Source: an uncultured Prevotellaceae bacterium (lineage in GTDB: Bacteria > Bacteroidota > Bacteroidia > Bacteroidales > Bacteroidaceae). Taken from it: a stretch of DNA of 64,000 nucleotides. Shown piece by piece: positions 15,781 through 25,036 of this stretch (positions are counted from its first letter, which is position 1; every line of letters starts with the position of its first letter). The position numbers were made by a program, and so were the translations under genes. The stretch lies in contig CACXQL010000002.1 in NCBI GenBank assembly GCA_902769805.1, forward strand, positions 105,022 to 169,021, in the 5' to 3' direction. Under the pieces are notes generated by a model. That model was not told the origin of the DNA and did not search any database. It worked only from the letters and a program-made list of their open reading frames with translations.

Positions 15781-17490
15781 TTACCAGTTCTTCTGCAACT
15801 TGCGGGACTGTTTCTGATGCTGGGCTTTCTTGATACGCTGCTGCGTATTCTTCTCCTCTTGCATGGCAGCATTCAACAACTGCTCCGCATTCTCCTTACT
15901 CATCTGAGGCTTTTGCTGCTGTTGCTGTTTGTCCTGCTTCTGCTGGTCATCTTTCTTATCCTGGTCCTTCTTGTCCTGGTCTTTATTCTTGTCTTTATTA
16001 TCTTTCTGATTCTTGTTCTGTTGCTGTTGATTCTGCTGGTTCTGCTGTTGTTTCTTCTGCTGATGCTTGCAGACTTCCAGGTTATAACGTGTCTCATCAT
16101 CATAGGGATTGTTACGCAACGCCTCCTTATAGGCATCTATCGCCTCCCCATACATCTGATGTCCTTGACAGATAACACCGATGTTATGATAGGTCCATGC
16201 CTTACGTCTGGCATTCGTCTCTATCTTAACAGCAGCCTGATATTGTTCAATGGCAGCAGAATCTTTCTTTTGTGCCAACAAGGCATTACCCAGATTATAG
16301 TATGCCTGCGGATTACGCGCATTCTTCTCCATCGCCTTGCGATAGTTTACCTCTGCATCAGCATACTTACCTGCGCGGTATTGTTTATTTCCAAGACTGA
16401 TATAGTCGCGATCACTTTGTGCCTGTACTGACAACGCCATCAATAACAAGAATATGGTAACGACTTTCTTGCGTCCAAACAGATGAAGGTTCTTGAGGTG
16501 TGGGTTCTTTATCTCCAACAAACAGATTTCTGCTATCAATAATATCAACACTAAGATACCGACAGCCTGAAACTGTTCGTCATAATCGCTATATATCGTA
16601 CTGGAAATCTCTTTCTTTGCCAATTTATCCAATTCAGTATTCAACTGTTCCTGCGCATGACTGTTGTTCTCAACATGGATATAGGCTCCGCCACCAGCCT
16701 CAGCGACCTGTTTACACATCCCTTCATTCAGGGCTGACATCACCGTCTCTCCTGTATTGTCTTTCATATAATCACCCGTTCCTGGAATAGGTATGGGGGC
16801 ACCTTTGGCAGAACCGATACCAAGGACATAGACACGCATGCCTTTCTCCTTAGCTTCCTGGGCTGCTTCCAAAGCACCACCTTCATGATCTTCACCATCT
16901 GTAATCACAATGATAGCCTTCCCTACTCCTTCTTCCTGTGTAAAACTATGGGTTGCCATATTCACAGCTGCTGCAATATCCGTACCCTGCGTCTCTATCA
17001 TAGACGGCTCGATACTGCTCAGGAACATCTTTGCAGACACAAAATCGCTGGTAATCGGCAACTGAACAAATGCATCTCCTGCAAAGACTATCAGACCAAT
17101 CTTGTCATTGGTAAAATGATCCACCAAGTTCTCAACCATCATCTTCGCACGATCCAGACGACTCGGTGTCACATCCTCTGCGAGCATCGAGTTACTGATA
17201 TCCAAAGCAATAATGGTCTCTATACCTGTCCGTTTCTCATGCGTAATCTTCGTTCCCATTTGCGGACGAGCCAACATGACTATCAATAAGGCAAGGGCTG
17301 TCAGTAACAGACAGAATTTCACCAACGGACGAAAGCGAGAAACGTCAGGCATCAGCTGGCGCACCAGTTCTATATCACCAAAGCGACGAAGTTGCCTGCG
17401 CTGACGGATAACCATCCACCAACGAATCAATGCCAATACAGGTATCAGCACCAGCGCATAGAGATATATAGGGTCTTCAAATCGAAACAT
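15781..17490 (-). CDS. BatB-BatC fusion: VWA-domain membrane protein fused to TPR protein
   Basis: Residues ~1-330 match BatB: two N-terminal membrane helices, a von Willebrand A domain from ~88 with MIDAS motif DISNS (DxSxS), and a third helix near 310-330. A short linker contains a second hydrophobic segment (KKVVTIFLLLMALSVQA), which looks like a former BatC signal peptide. TPR repeats then run from ~365 to 465 (AYYNLGNALLAQKKDSAAIEQY), followed by a very Q/N/K/D-rich tail typical of BatC. The two functions usually come as separate genes, so this is a 569-residue fusion. It sits between batA (6 bp upstream) and batD. Confidence 0.88.
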   Translation of the reverse strand: MFRFEDPIYLYALVLIPVLALIRWWMVIRQRRQLRRFGDIELVRQLMPDVSRFRPLVKFCLLLTALALLIVMLARPQMGTKITHEKRTGIETIIALDISNSMLAEDVTPSRLDRAKMMVENLVDHFTNDKIGLIVFAGDAFVQLPITSDFVSAKMFLSSIEPSMIETQGTDIAAAVNMATHSFTQEEGVGKAIIVITDGEDHEGGALEAAQEAKEKGMRVYVLGIGSAKGAPIPIPGTGDYMKDNTGETVMSALNEGMCKQVAEAGGGAYIHVENNSHAQEQLNTELDKLAKKEISSTIYSDYDEQFQAVGILVLILLIAEICLLEIKNPHLKNLHLFGRKKVVTIFLLLMALSVQAQSDRDYISLGNKQYRAGKYADAEVNYRKAMEKNARNPQAYYNLGNALLAQKKDSAAIEQYQAAVKIETNARRKAWTYHNIGVICQGHQMYGEAIDAYKEALRNNPYDDETRYNLEVCKHQQKKQQQNQQNQQQQNKNQKDNKDKNKDQDKKDQDKKDDQQKQDKQQQQQKPQMSKENAEQLLNAAMQEEKNTQQRIKKAQHQKQSRKLQKNW

Positions 17491-17496
17491 AACTTC

Positions 17497-18495
17497 TTAC
17501 GGTAACTTTCTAAATACGGTTATTCTCAGGAGAATTTCCAACAATAGTAGCAGGATTGCCACCATCGCAAAGGGTTGATAAGCGTCATACTTCTTACTAT
17601 AGGTCTTGACACTCAGCTTAGACTTCTCCAACTTGTCGATCTCCTTATAGATATTCTGCAACTCACGGTTATTCGTCGCACGATAGAAATCACCATCTGT
17701 GGCAGCAGCAATCTCACTCAATGTCTTACTGTCAATCTCCACAGGGATATTCACATACTGAACTCCTCCTGCAACAATCATCGGATAAGGAGCTACTTTA
17801 TTGGTTCCCACTCCAATCGTATAGACACGGATACCCAGACTCTTAGCAATCTCGGCAGATGTCATTGGAGAAATATCGCCACGGTTATTACTACCGTCAG
17901 TCAACAGGATGACGACCTTGCTTTTTGCCTTTGAATCCTTTAAGCGGCTCACCGCATTGGCAAGTCCCATACCTATTGCTGTTCCGTCTTCTATCAATCC
18001 CCTAGTCGCCATATCTGTTCGGACTCCCTGTAGCAGATTCAATAACGACGCATGATCGGTAGTCATCGGGCACTGTGTAAAAGCTTCACCTGCAAAGATT
18101 GTCAATCCGATATTGTCGTTAGGACGACCTGCAATAAACTCTGCGGCAACTTCCTTGGCGGCCTCTATACGATTCGGTCGTAAGTCTTCTGCCAACATCG
18201 AACCCGAGATATCCATTGCCAACATGATGTCAATACCCTCTACCGACTTGTTATTCCATGAATTGCGGGTCTGCGGACGAGCCAGTATGATAATCAGCAA
18301 AACAAAAACCACAATACGTAATATCAACTGTAATGGCATCAGCGTCACCTTCCAACTACGCGGAGCAAAACGGTAAGCTTTCGTATCGCTCATGCGCATC
18401 GTCGGTTCTGTCTTCTTCCTGTACATCAGATACCATATAATATAAGGTATCAGCAGAAACAGAAGGAACAGGTATTCTTTATTCGCAAATTCCAT
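17497..18495 (-). CDS. batA: Aerotolerance protein BatA (VWA domain)
   Basis: This 332-residue membrane protein starts with FANKEYLFLLFLLIPYIIWYL and has a second helix at ~55-75. The VWA domain starts near 89 with MIDAS motif DISGSM and includes the conserved TIFAGEAFTQCP. A C-terminal helix (AMVAILLLLLEILLRITVF) closes the protein. BatA-type proteins partner with MoxR ATPases, probably in folding or activation of envelope proteins. It lies inside the moxR-bat operon. Confidence 0.92.
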   Translation of the reverse strand: MEFANKEYLFLLFLLIPYIIWYLMYRKKTEPTMRMSDTKAYRFAPRSWKVTLMPLQLILRIVVFVLLIIILARPQTRNSWNNKSVEGIDIMLAMDISGSMLAEDLRPNRIEAAKEVAAEFIAGRPNDNIGLTIFAGEAFTQCPMTTDHASLLNLLQGVRTDMATRGLIEDGTAIGMGLANAVSRLKDSKAKSKVVILLTDGSNNRGDISPMTSAEIAKSLGIRVYTIGVGTNKVAPYPMIVAGGVQYVNIPVEIDSKTLSEIAAATDGDFYRATNNRELQNIYKEIDKLEKSKLSVKTYSKKYDAYQPFAMVAILLLLLEILLRITVFRKLP

Positions 18496-18513
18496 TTTTC
18501 TTTCTTCTTTTAA

Positions 18514-19587
18514 TTACATGACTCCTGTCAACATCATCAGTCTGTATATAACGAAACCGAAAAGAGCCATACTGATGATAATGAGACTGCCAATAGCCCA
18601 TTTCAACATACGACGATTTTTCAGGGTACGCTGATCTGCCTCTGAGAGTTGTGGCTTCTCTTCCTCCACAACCTGCAATTCTTGTTTGGTCTGATTGATA
18701 AACTCAATAGCACTCACAAGATTCTTATCATTCTCGTTAATCAGAGTCGAGTATTTGGCAAATTTCACCAAGTCTGCTGTTGAGAAGAGTTCACGCAACT
18801 CATCCAAAGACTTCTGATCACCATCTTGTGTCAATCGTTCGATAATCTCAGAACTCGTCATCTCCATGGCAGAGAACTTATAACGTTCCTCGATATATCG
18901 ACGCAACGTGTCCGTCAGTTTGGTATAGTATTCCTTCTGATTCTCCGAGGACACCATCTTATCAGCCTTAATCTTCTCTATCTCCTTCATGGCTTTCTGA
19001 TGTGGTAGCAGTCGCCGGACGAATTTAAAGCTCTTGATAAGTGGTTTATTGTCACGCAGACGTAGATACAGATAATAGGCAACACCCAGCAACACCAACA
19101 TCAGGACACTTAACCAGAATGCCGTAGACCAGTCGCTCCACAGGAAAGGATTATCTTGAACATCCTTCGGTCCGAAATACTGATTGAGTTTCATAGTGTC
19201 CACCTCGACCTCCAATACTTTCAGCGCAAGACTCTTGCTTTGATACATTTTTCCGTCGACCTTCACTTGGAAAGGTGGCAGGTAATAGAGTTTGCCATCA
19301 AAGGATGTGAGCGTATAGACACGTGATATTTGCTGCTGTCCTTGTTCCAACTCCTCCTTTTGTTCTTTACTGATGTTCAGTACCTCTACACCCGCAACTA
19401 ATGTATCACGAGACTTAAAGGAAGGAAAGACCACCTTGGCATTGGAAGGTGTTGTAGCCGTCACCGTGACATGCACCTGTTGGCCAATCAACATCTGGAT
19501 AGAGTCTATTTTTGCCTCTACCCCTACCTGTGCTGTCATTGTGACCACAGTGCATATCAAGCCGAACAATACCAGTATCCGTTTCAT
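18514..19587 (-). CDS. Bat-operon membrane protein with N-terminal Ig-like domain
   Basis: This 357-residue protein has a signal peptide (KRILVLFGLICTVVTMTAQ) and a BatD-like beta domain to ~130. A transmembrane helix lies at ~155-172, a cytoplasmic helical domain at ~180-300 (YYTKLTDTLRRYIEERYKFSAMEMTSSEIIERL), and a last helix at ~330-350. This unnamed gene regularly stands between the DUF58 gene and batA in Bacteroidota. It overlaps the DUF58 gene at the stop/start (base 19587). Function unknown; partner in the MoxR-VWA complex inferred. Confidence 0.82.
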   Translation of the reverse strand: MKRILVLFGLICTVVTMTAQVGVEAKIDSIQMLIGQQVHVTVTATTPSNAKVVFPSFKSRDTLVAGVEVLNISKEQKEELEQGQQQISRVYTLTSFDGKLYYLPPFQVKVDGKMYQSKSLALKVLEVEVDTMKLNQYFGPKDVQDNPFLWSDWSTAFWLSVLMLVLLGVAYYLYLRLRDNKPLIKSFKFVRRLLPHQKAMKEIEKIKADKMVSSENQKEYYTKLTDTLRRYIEERYKFSAMEMTSSEIIERLTQDGDQKSLDELRELFSTADLVKFAKYSTLINENDKNLVSAIEFINQTKQELQVVEEEKPQLSEADQRTLKNRRMLKWAIGSLIIISMALFGFVIYRLMMLTGVM

Positions 19588-20414
19588 TAACTTCGTTGTT
19601 TAAATAGCATCAGCAAATGCTTCACAAAGTCTTCGTTCGTCGCAATACTGATCATATCCACATTACTCTTATTCATGGTCTCCCGGAGTTGCTGCTGACG
19701 ATTCATCCAATAGTGCTCGTGTGCCTGACGGAGTTTTCTGCTACTTGTGTCAATATACTGTTCAAAACCTGTCTCAGCATCCACTACACGCATCAATCCT
19801 ACATTCGGCAACTCTTTGGCACATATCTGCAAAGGTTGCAGGAAATCCTGTTGTACATAGAAGTCACTGAGGACAAAAGCCGTACAACGACGTTTTGCCA
19901 CACTTGTCAGGAACTCCAATGCCTGTTTGACATCAGTCCGTTTACTCTCAGGTTTGAAGTCCAACAGTTCTCTGATGATATATAGGATGTGCTTACGACC
20001 TTTCTTGGGAGGAATATATTTCTCAATATGGTCAGAGAAGAACACCACACCTATCTTATCATTATTCTGGATAGCACTGAAAGCTATGGTGGCAGCAATC
20101 TCCGTGACCATATCACGCTTCATCTGCCGTTGCGTACCAAAATCCAATGAGCCACTGACATCAATCAACAGCATCACGGTCAATTCACGCTCCTCTTCAA
20201 AAACCTTCACATAAGGACGATGGAAACGTGCCGTCACATTCCAGTCGATGTCACGCACATCATCACCATATTCATATTCGCGTACCTCGCTGAAAGCCAT
20301 ACCACGCCCCTTAAAGGCAGAATGGTATTGCCCGGCAAAGACATTGGCACTCAGTCCGCGTGCCTTAATCTCTATCTTCCTTACTTTCTTTAAAATCTCA
20401 GATGTCTCCATCAA
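19587..20414 (-). CDS. DUF58 (VWA-like) protein of the MoxR system
   Basis: This 275-residue soluble protein has the DUF58 signature GDDVRDIDWNVTARFHRPYVKVFEEERELTVMLLIDVSGS, including a DxSxS metal-site motif, and later KIGVVFFSDHIEKYIPPKKGRKH. It overlaps moxR by 4 bp, so the two are translationally coupled. DUF58 proteins are typical MoxR partners. Confidence 0.92.
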   Translation of the reverse strand: MMETSEILKKVRKIEIKARGLSANVFAGQYHSAFKGRGMAFSEVREYEYGDDVRDIDWNVTARFHRPYVKVFEEERELTVMLLIDVSGSLDFGTQRQMKRDMVTEIAATIAFSAIQNNDKIGVVFFSDHIEKYIPPKKGRKHILYIIRELLDFKPESKRTDVKQALEFLTSVAKRRCTAFVLSDFYVQQDFLQPLQICAKELPNVGLMRVVDAETGFEQYIDTSSRKLRQAHEHYWMNRQQQLRETMNKSNVDMISIATNEDFVKHLLMLFKQRS

Positions 20415-21406
20415 GGAACTTCTACCTTATTGATAATCTTTGAGACGATCTCCTCGCTGGTTGTATTACTTGCCTCTGCCTCATAGGTCAATCCGATACG
20501 ATGACGCAATACATCATGGGCAACGGCACGAACATCCTCAGGAACGACATAGCCGCGACGCTTGATGAACGCATAGGCACGAGCTGCTTTGGCAAGATTG
20601 ATAGAAGCACGAGGACTACCACCAAAGGAGATCATATCCTTCATATCCTTCAATCCATAACGGTCGGGATAACGTGTCGCAAAGACGATATCAGCGATAT
20701 ACTGTTCTATCTTCTCGTCGATATAGACCTCACGAACGACTGCACGGGCATTCAAAATCTCCTGTGCTGTCGTTACAGGCTTCACTTCTGGCAAGGCACC
20801 TGCGATATTTTCACGGATGATACGTTTCTCCTCCTCCAGTGTCGGATAGTCAATAACCACTTTCAGCATAAAACGGTCCATCTGCGCCTCTGGCAATGGA
20901 TAGGTACCTTCCTGTTCTATAGGATTCTGAGTCGCCATCACCAAGAAAGGTGAAGGCAGGTCAAATGTTTCTTTACCTATCGTTACCTGTTTCTCCTGCA
21001 TGGCTTCTAACAAGGCACTCTGTACTTTCGCAGGTGCACGGTTAATCTCATCCGCCAATACGAAGTTGGCAAAGACAGGACCTTGCTTAACCTGAAAGCG
21101 CTCGTCTTTCTGCGAGTATATCATGGTACCCGTTACATCAGCCGGCAAAAGGTCTGGTGTGAACTGGATACGACTGTATGATGCATCAATCAGTTGGGCA
21201 AGTGTCTTGATAGCGAGGGTCTTCGCCAAGCCTGGCACACCTTCCAAAAGGATATTACCATCGCTGAGCAAACCAATCAGCAATGAATCCACCAAGTGCT
21301 TTTGTCCAACAATCACTTGGTCCATACCTGTTACCAGATTCGTAACGAAACCACTCTGTTGCTCAATCCGGATATTCAACTCACGGATATCAATAGATTC
21401 TGCCAT
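20411..21406 (-). CDS. MoxR-family AAA+ ATPase
   Basis: This 331-residue ATPase shows Walker A GVPGLAKT (~53-60), Walker B VLADEINRAP, and the MoxR markers SALLEAMQEKQVTIG and ATQNPIEQEGTYPLPEAQMDRF. It is the first gene of the bat operon and probably acts as a chaperone with the VWA proteins encoded downstream. In Bacteroides fragilis the homologous operon affects aerotolerance. No clear promoter stands in the 74 bp gap to the preceding gene. Confidence 0.95.
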   Translation of the reverse strand: MAESIDIRELNIRIEQQSGFVTNLVTGMDQVIVGQKHLVDSLLIGLLSDGNILLEGVPGLAKTLAIKTLAQLIDASYSRIQFTPDLLPADVTGTMIYSQKDERFQVKQGPVFANFVLADEINRAPAKVQSALLEAMQEKQVTIGKETFDLPSPFLVMATQNPIEQEGTYPLPEAQMDRFMLKVVIDYPTLEEEKRIIRENIAGALPEVKPVTTAQEILNARAVVREVYIDEKIEQYIADIVFATRYPDRYGLKDMKDMISFGGSPRASINLAKAARAYAFIKRRGYVVPEDVRAVAHDVLRHRIGLTYEAEASNTTSEEIVSKIINKVEVP

Positions 21407-21480
21407 AATTCTCTATTTGTCAATTCCAAGTGTAACTCCTCACAATAACCCTCTAAATAATATTTAATAATATTAAAAAG

Positions 21481-22284
21481 TCACACAAGTTCATAGATAC
21501 CTGTCGGCGTTGTCCTTTTCAGAACCTCCATTTTCAAGTCTACACCCACTATAATTCCATAGTCACGAAGCACACTCTCAACTGTCTTACGTGCTAATTC
21601 CGGATGGTTATTCTCTTCACTGAGATGACACAACCACACATAGCGCAATTGTTCCGTCATATTCTCTACCAAAGCGAGCCCACAGGAACGGTTACTCAGA
21701 TGACCTGTCTGTGAGAGGATGCGTTCCTTCAGGAACTGGGGATAGGGCCCGTTCTGTACCATTTCCTCATCATGGTTAGCCTCTATCACCAAATAATTAG
21801 CTTTCGAGATATAAGATTTCATCTCCTCTGTCACATAGCCCGCATCAGTAATAATACAAAAAGACACCCCTTCCGCCTCTATCAGATAACCAACATTATC
21901 ACTACTATCATGGGGGACGCTAAACGGTGTAACCAGAAAATCACCTATCTGGACAGGGATTCCCTTCTCCACACATCTTCTCAGTGCCGGAGCGACCTTT
22001 TGCTGTACACAATAGTTGTGGTTGATACCGTCATGTACTCGTGCCGTCGTGTAGACTGGGACCTGATAATCATTACTGAAAGAACCTATCGACTTAATAT
22101 GATCTGCATGGTCATGTGTAACGAGCACATGGTGTACCTGTGACATACTAAGTCCATAATCCCTAAAGTCTTTTTTCAGACCTCTTAATCCTACTCCGAT
22201 ATCTATCAAAAGTGCATCCGTCGGGGTCATCAGCATATAGCAATTACCGCTACTGCCGCTTCCAAAGGATATAAATTTCAACAT
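21481..22284 (-). CDS. Metallo-beta-lactamase-fold hydrolase (YycJ/WalJ-like)
   Basis: From ATG 22284 (MLKFISFGSGSSGNCYML) this is a 267-residue protein. It has the metal-binding motif THDHADHI at ~59-66, VPHDSSDNVGYLI, and ITDAGYVTEEM. SGSSGNC at the N-terminus is characteristic of the YycJ family, a probable nucleic-acid or phosphodiester hydrolase linked to cell-wall and replication homeostasis in Gram-positives. I rejected a longer start at 22332 because the -7 box at 22303-22310 lies in between. Confidence 0.9.
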   Translation of the reverse strand: MLKFISFGSGSSGNCYMLMTPTDALLIDIGVGLRGLKKDFRDYGLSMSQVHHVLVTHDHADHIKSIGSFSNDYQVPVYTTARVHDGINHNYCVQQKVAPALRRCVEKGIPVQIGDFLVTPFSVPHDSSDNVGYLIEAEGVSFCIITDAGYVTEEMKSYISKANYLVIEANHDEEMVQNGPYPQFLKERILSQTGHLSNRSCGLALVENMTEQLRYVWLCHLSEENNHPELARKTVESVLRDYGIIVGVDLKMEVLKRTTPTGIYELV

Positions 22285-22302
22285 TTTAGTTAATATTTTG
22301 TG

Positions 22303-22340
22303 CAAAAGTAATAAAAAGTTAGCAGTTTTCATTATCTTTG
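22303..22340. promoter_or_regulatory. Divergent promoters
   Basis: TACTTTTG on the minus strand (22303-22310) faces the metallo-hydrolase gene. TATCTTTG on the plus strand (22333-22340) faces the lipoprotein gene. Both match the -7 TAnnTTTG consensus; the -33 boxes are weak. Confidence 0.65.
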
Positions 22341-22367
22341 CAATGTTTTTTGAAATAATTTAAACTT

Positions 22368-22820
22368 ATGAAATACTACTTGCTGTCATTTCTGGTATTC
22401 CTGTTAATGGGTTGTCAACTCATTGACGGAAAGAGTGAGAATGCTGTTGACAAGTCCTTGGAGAACTGGGCAGATGCCTATTTCAACTTCCATTATCAAG
22501 ACGCTATGGAGTATATAACTCCTGAAAGTGGAAAATGGATTCATTTTGCCGCTTCAAACATCACAGAACAAGACGTAGACTTCATCAAAAAACAGGACAA
22601 GGACACCCATGTAGAGATCATCGACCGTCATATAATGGCAGGAGACAGCATGTGCACTGCAAGAATCCGTGTTTCCAATTATATACAACTAGGAAATATG
22701 GGACAAGAGAGTAAGCAGATTAACAATGCTGAGTTCCAAGTATTATTAGTTAACCGTAATGGGAAATGGTTGGTCAGAATGGAAGGCCTACCGCGAAATG
22801 AAATGCAAAGTCTCGACTAA
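22368..22820 (+). CDS. Hypothetical lipoprotein, NTF2/SnoaL-like
   Basis: This 150-residue protein has a lipoprotein signal peptide with lipobox LLMGC (Cys16). The rest (LENWADAYFNFHYQDAMEYITPES, then beta strands ending FQVLLVNRNGKWLVRMEGLP) has the helix-then-sheet pattern of an NTF2-like fold. I do not recognise a specific function. Its last 47 bp overlap the 3' end of tamL on the other strand. Confidence 0.75.
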   Translation: MKYYLLSFLVFLLMGCQLIDGKSENAVDKSLENWADAYFNFHYQDAMEYITPESGKWIHFAASNITEQDVDFIKKQDKDTHVEIIDRHIMAGDSMCTARIRVSNYIQLGNMGQESKQINNAEFQVLLVNRNGKWLVRMEGLPRNEMQSLD

Positions 22821-24984
22821 ATTTCGGATGGGCTATCGGATAATGCTCATCTCCCTCCTCATAAGCTGGGTTGACAGCTTTCATACCCATATCGAAACGT
22901 AGGATGAAATAGTCGAAGTTAAAGCGAAACCCCAAGCCATAGCTTACTGCCAACTGATTCCAGAACTCCGAGAGTTTGAATTGTCCTCCAGGTTGATCAT
23001 CATAATTGCGCAACGTCCATATATTACCAGCATCCACGAATAAGGCAGCGCCCAGTTTCCAGAACAGATGAGCACGGTATTCCACATTAAAGTCCATTTT
23101 CATGTCACCTGTCTGGTTGATGAAGTCGATACGTCCGTCACGACTGACATATTTTCCTGGTCCCAGGCTTCTGACGCTCCATCCCCTCACGCTATTGGCA
23201 CCTCCAGAGAAATAACGTTTCTCAAAAGGCAGGATTGTACTGTTTCCATAGGGATAGGCAACACCTAGTCCTGCATGGAATACCAGCTGATTATTATAGC
23301 TGAACATGATATTACGCGTCACATCCAGATCAAACCTCACATATTGAGCATAGGCAATGTCAAGAAAGGTATATTTCCCATCTGCATTACGATGAAAACC
23401 GAAAATCTTAGATGCCAACCCTAACAGATTACCTGCTGTTTCTGCATTCGCTTTGATGGCTATAATACCATTATTATAGATATAGCCGACTCCGAATTTC
23501 ATAATAAAGAGGTTCTCGTAATTATAACGAAGGATTGCATTACGGCTGTTAGTGTCATCAAGGTATTCTTTTTTGAAGGTCTCACTAATCCAAGGCATAG
23601 AGATATAGTTGAGATCCAACATATCTATGCGATAACGGTCATGGTGCCTCGGGTCGCTCCATTTGTATCTCCATCCTGCAGAAAGCACTCGTCGGTGGAA
23701 CTCTGGACGGTTTTGCAAGTCATACGACAACGACACTTCACTGGTAGCAAGGATACGACGACGGATATTGGAAGAGATGAACGGGAGGATAAAGCGCGGA
23801 AAAGAAAGTTTTGTCTCCAAACTATATTCTTGAAAGTTATGATTGGAGTAGCCCTCCAGTCCTTTAATAGCCTCGTAAGCACCACGCAGTTCAATACTCA
23901 GATTCTCCGCCCCCTTGAATAAGTTTCGGTTCTGGTAGGTCAACGATGCCGCCACGCCCAAATCACCTGCGGTATTGGTACCTTCTGGTTGGAAAGATAT
24001 GGTTGACGGTTTATTTGTGCTAATCTGTATCAGACAGTCAAGCTGGTTAGAGTCCGGTAGTTCTTGCCAGGAGATATTCGTATAGCGGACAGCACCAAGT
24101 CTTCCAAAATGCGTGTACGTATTCTGCAGGTCGTCAGAAGAGTAATAGTCCTGTTTCCTGACGAATGTATTCTTTCTCAAGACACCAGGGCGCAGATGGA
24201 TGGTAGTGTCTTCCGGATCACCACTTGCATAGCGGATGTCACGTACCTTGTATCGCTCATGAGCTTTCTCTACTCCCTCACTGTCACGTTGCTTGCGTAA
24301 CACCAGAACAAGGTCTATCTCCTTCGTGCCAGCCACAGAATCTGCAAGATAGGTAATATATTCCTTGTTGAAACGGTAATAGCCCATATTCGTCAATAGA
24401 CGGGTGATACGCTTACGCTCCGCATCCAGATTCTCCACGTTAAACAATATTCCGCTCTTCAGTCCACGTCTATCAGGCTGATCCAACTGCAACAGGTCTG
24501 CTATCAGGTAGTCTTGTATCACATAACTGACGTTTCGAATATGGTAGGGTTCTCCAGGATGCAACAAATAAGTAACATCCATTTTCTTTTTCTTCGACCT
24601 TGTCATCGCATCCACGCTTGCCCGTAGGAATCCCATATTCACCAACTGTGCCTGCAAGTCTTCCATCGATCGTCTTGTACTTATGGAGTCATAGAGTACA
24701 GGAGCCTCGCCGACAGACCTCAGAATGCGATTCATCCATTTTGTAGTATCACGTCCTGACAAAGAATACGTAGCCAAAGGCACCTTGATGGCAGAGAGCC
24801 ATCGGGAATTACCATGCTGGCGGACATACGACTTCAACTCTGACGGATTCACGCCTTTCGTCTTAGGTTCACTCTTGACATACACGTGATTCAACAAATA
24901 CTCCCCTTCAGGGACATATTTCGTCTCTGAACAGGCACAGAACAAGAGTCCTGCCAACATCATGAAGATATATCTGAGTCGCAT
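22774..24984 (-). CDS. tamL: TamL-type Omp85 outer-membrane protein (lipidated TamA homologue)
   Basis: The ATG at 24984 gives MRLRYIFMMLAGLLFCACSETKYVPEGEYLLN, a lipoprotein signal peptide with the acceptor Cys in FCAC. POTRA-like domains follow to ~370, then a C-terminal 16-strand barrel. The barrel includes the Omp85 motif region FSGGANSVRGW and the final strand ending FAVGLPF. This lipidated form is characteristic of Bacteroidota. It is thought to work with the inner-membrane protein TamB in outer-membrane assembly or lipid transport; tamB is not visible in this window. A -7 box at 24992-24999 lies just upstream. Confidence 0.9.
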   Translation of the reverse strand: MRLRYIFMMLAGLLFCACSETKYVPEGEYLLNHVYVKSEPKTKGVNPSELKSYVRQHGNSRWLSAIKVPLATYSLSGRDTTKWMNRILRSVGEAPVLYDSISTRRSMEDLQAQLVNMGFLRASVDAMTRSKKKKMDVTYLLHPGEPYHIRNVSYVIQDYLIADLLQLDQPDRRGLKSGILFNVENLDAERKRITRLLTNMGYYRFNKEYITYLADSVAGTKEIDLVLVLRKQRDSEGVEKAHERYKVRDIRYASGDPEDTTIHLRPGVLRKNTFVRKQDYYSSDDLQNTYTHFGRLGAVRYTNISWQELPDSNQLDCLIQISTNKPSTISFQPEGTNTAGDLGVAASLTYQNRNLFKGAENLSIELRGAYEAIKGLEGYSNHNFQEYSLETKLSFPRFILPFISSNIRRRILATSEVSLSYDLQNRPEFHRRVLSAGWRYKWSDPRHHDRYRIDMLDLNYISMPWISETFKKEYLDDTNSRNAILRYNYENLFIMKFGVGYIYNNGIIAIKANAETAGNLLGLASKIFGFHRNADGKYTFLDIAYAQYVRFDLDVTRNIMFSYNNQLVFHAGLGVAYPYGNSTILPFEKRYFSGGANSVRGWSVRSLGPGKYVSRDGRIDFINQTGDMKMDFNVEYRAHLFWKLGAALFVDAGNIWTLRNYDDQPGGQFKLSEFWNQLAVSYGLGFRFNFDYFILRFDMGMKAVNPAYEEGDEHYPIAHPKFSRDFAFHFAVGLPF

Positions 24985-24991
24985 TTTGTTG

Positions 24992-25019
24992 CAAAGGTAC
25001 GAATTTTTTTCTATCTTTG
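24992..25019. promoter_or_regulatory. Divergent promoters between tamL and the rRNA methyltransferase
   Basis: TACCTTTG on the minus strand (24992-24999) and TATCTTTG on the plus strand (25012-25019) are only 12 bp apart, so polymerases at the two starts would compete. Confidence 0.7.
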
Positions 25020-25036
25020 CAGCAAAATACAAGAAA

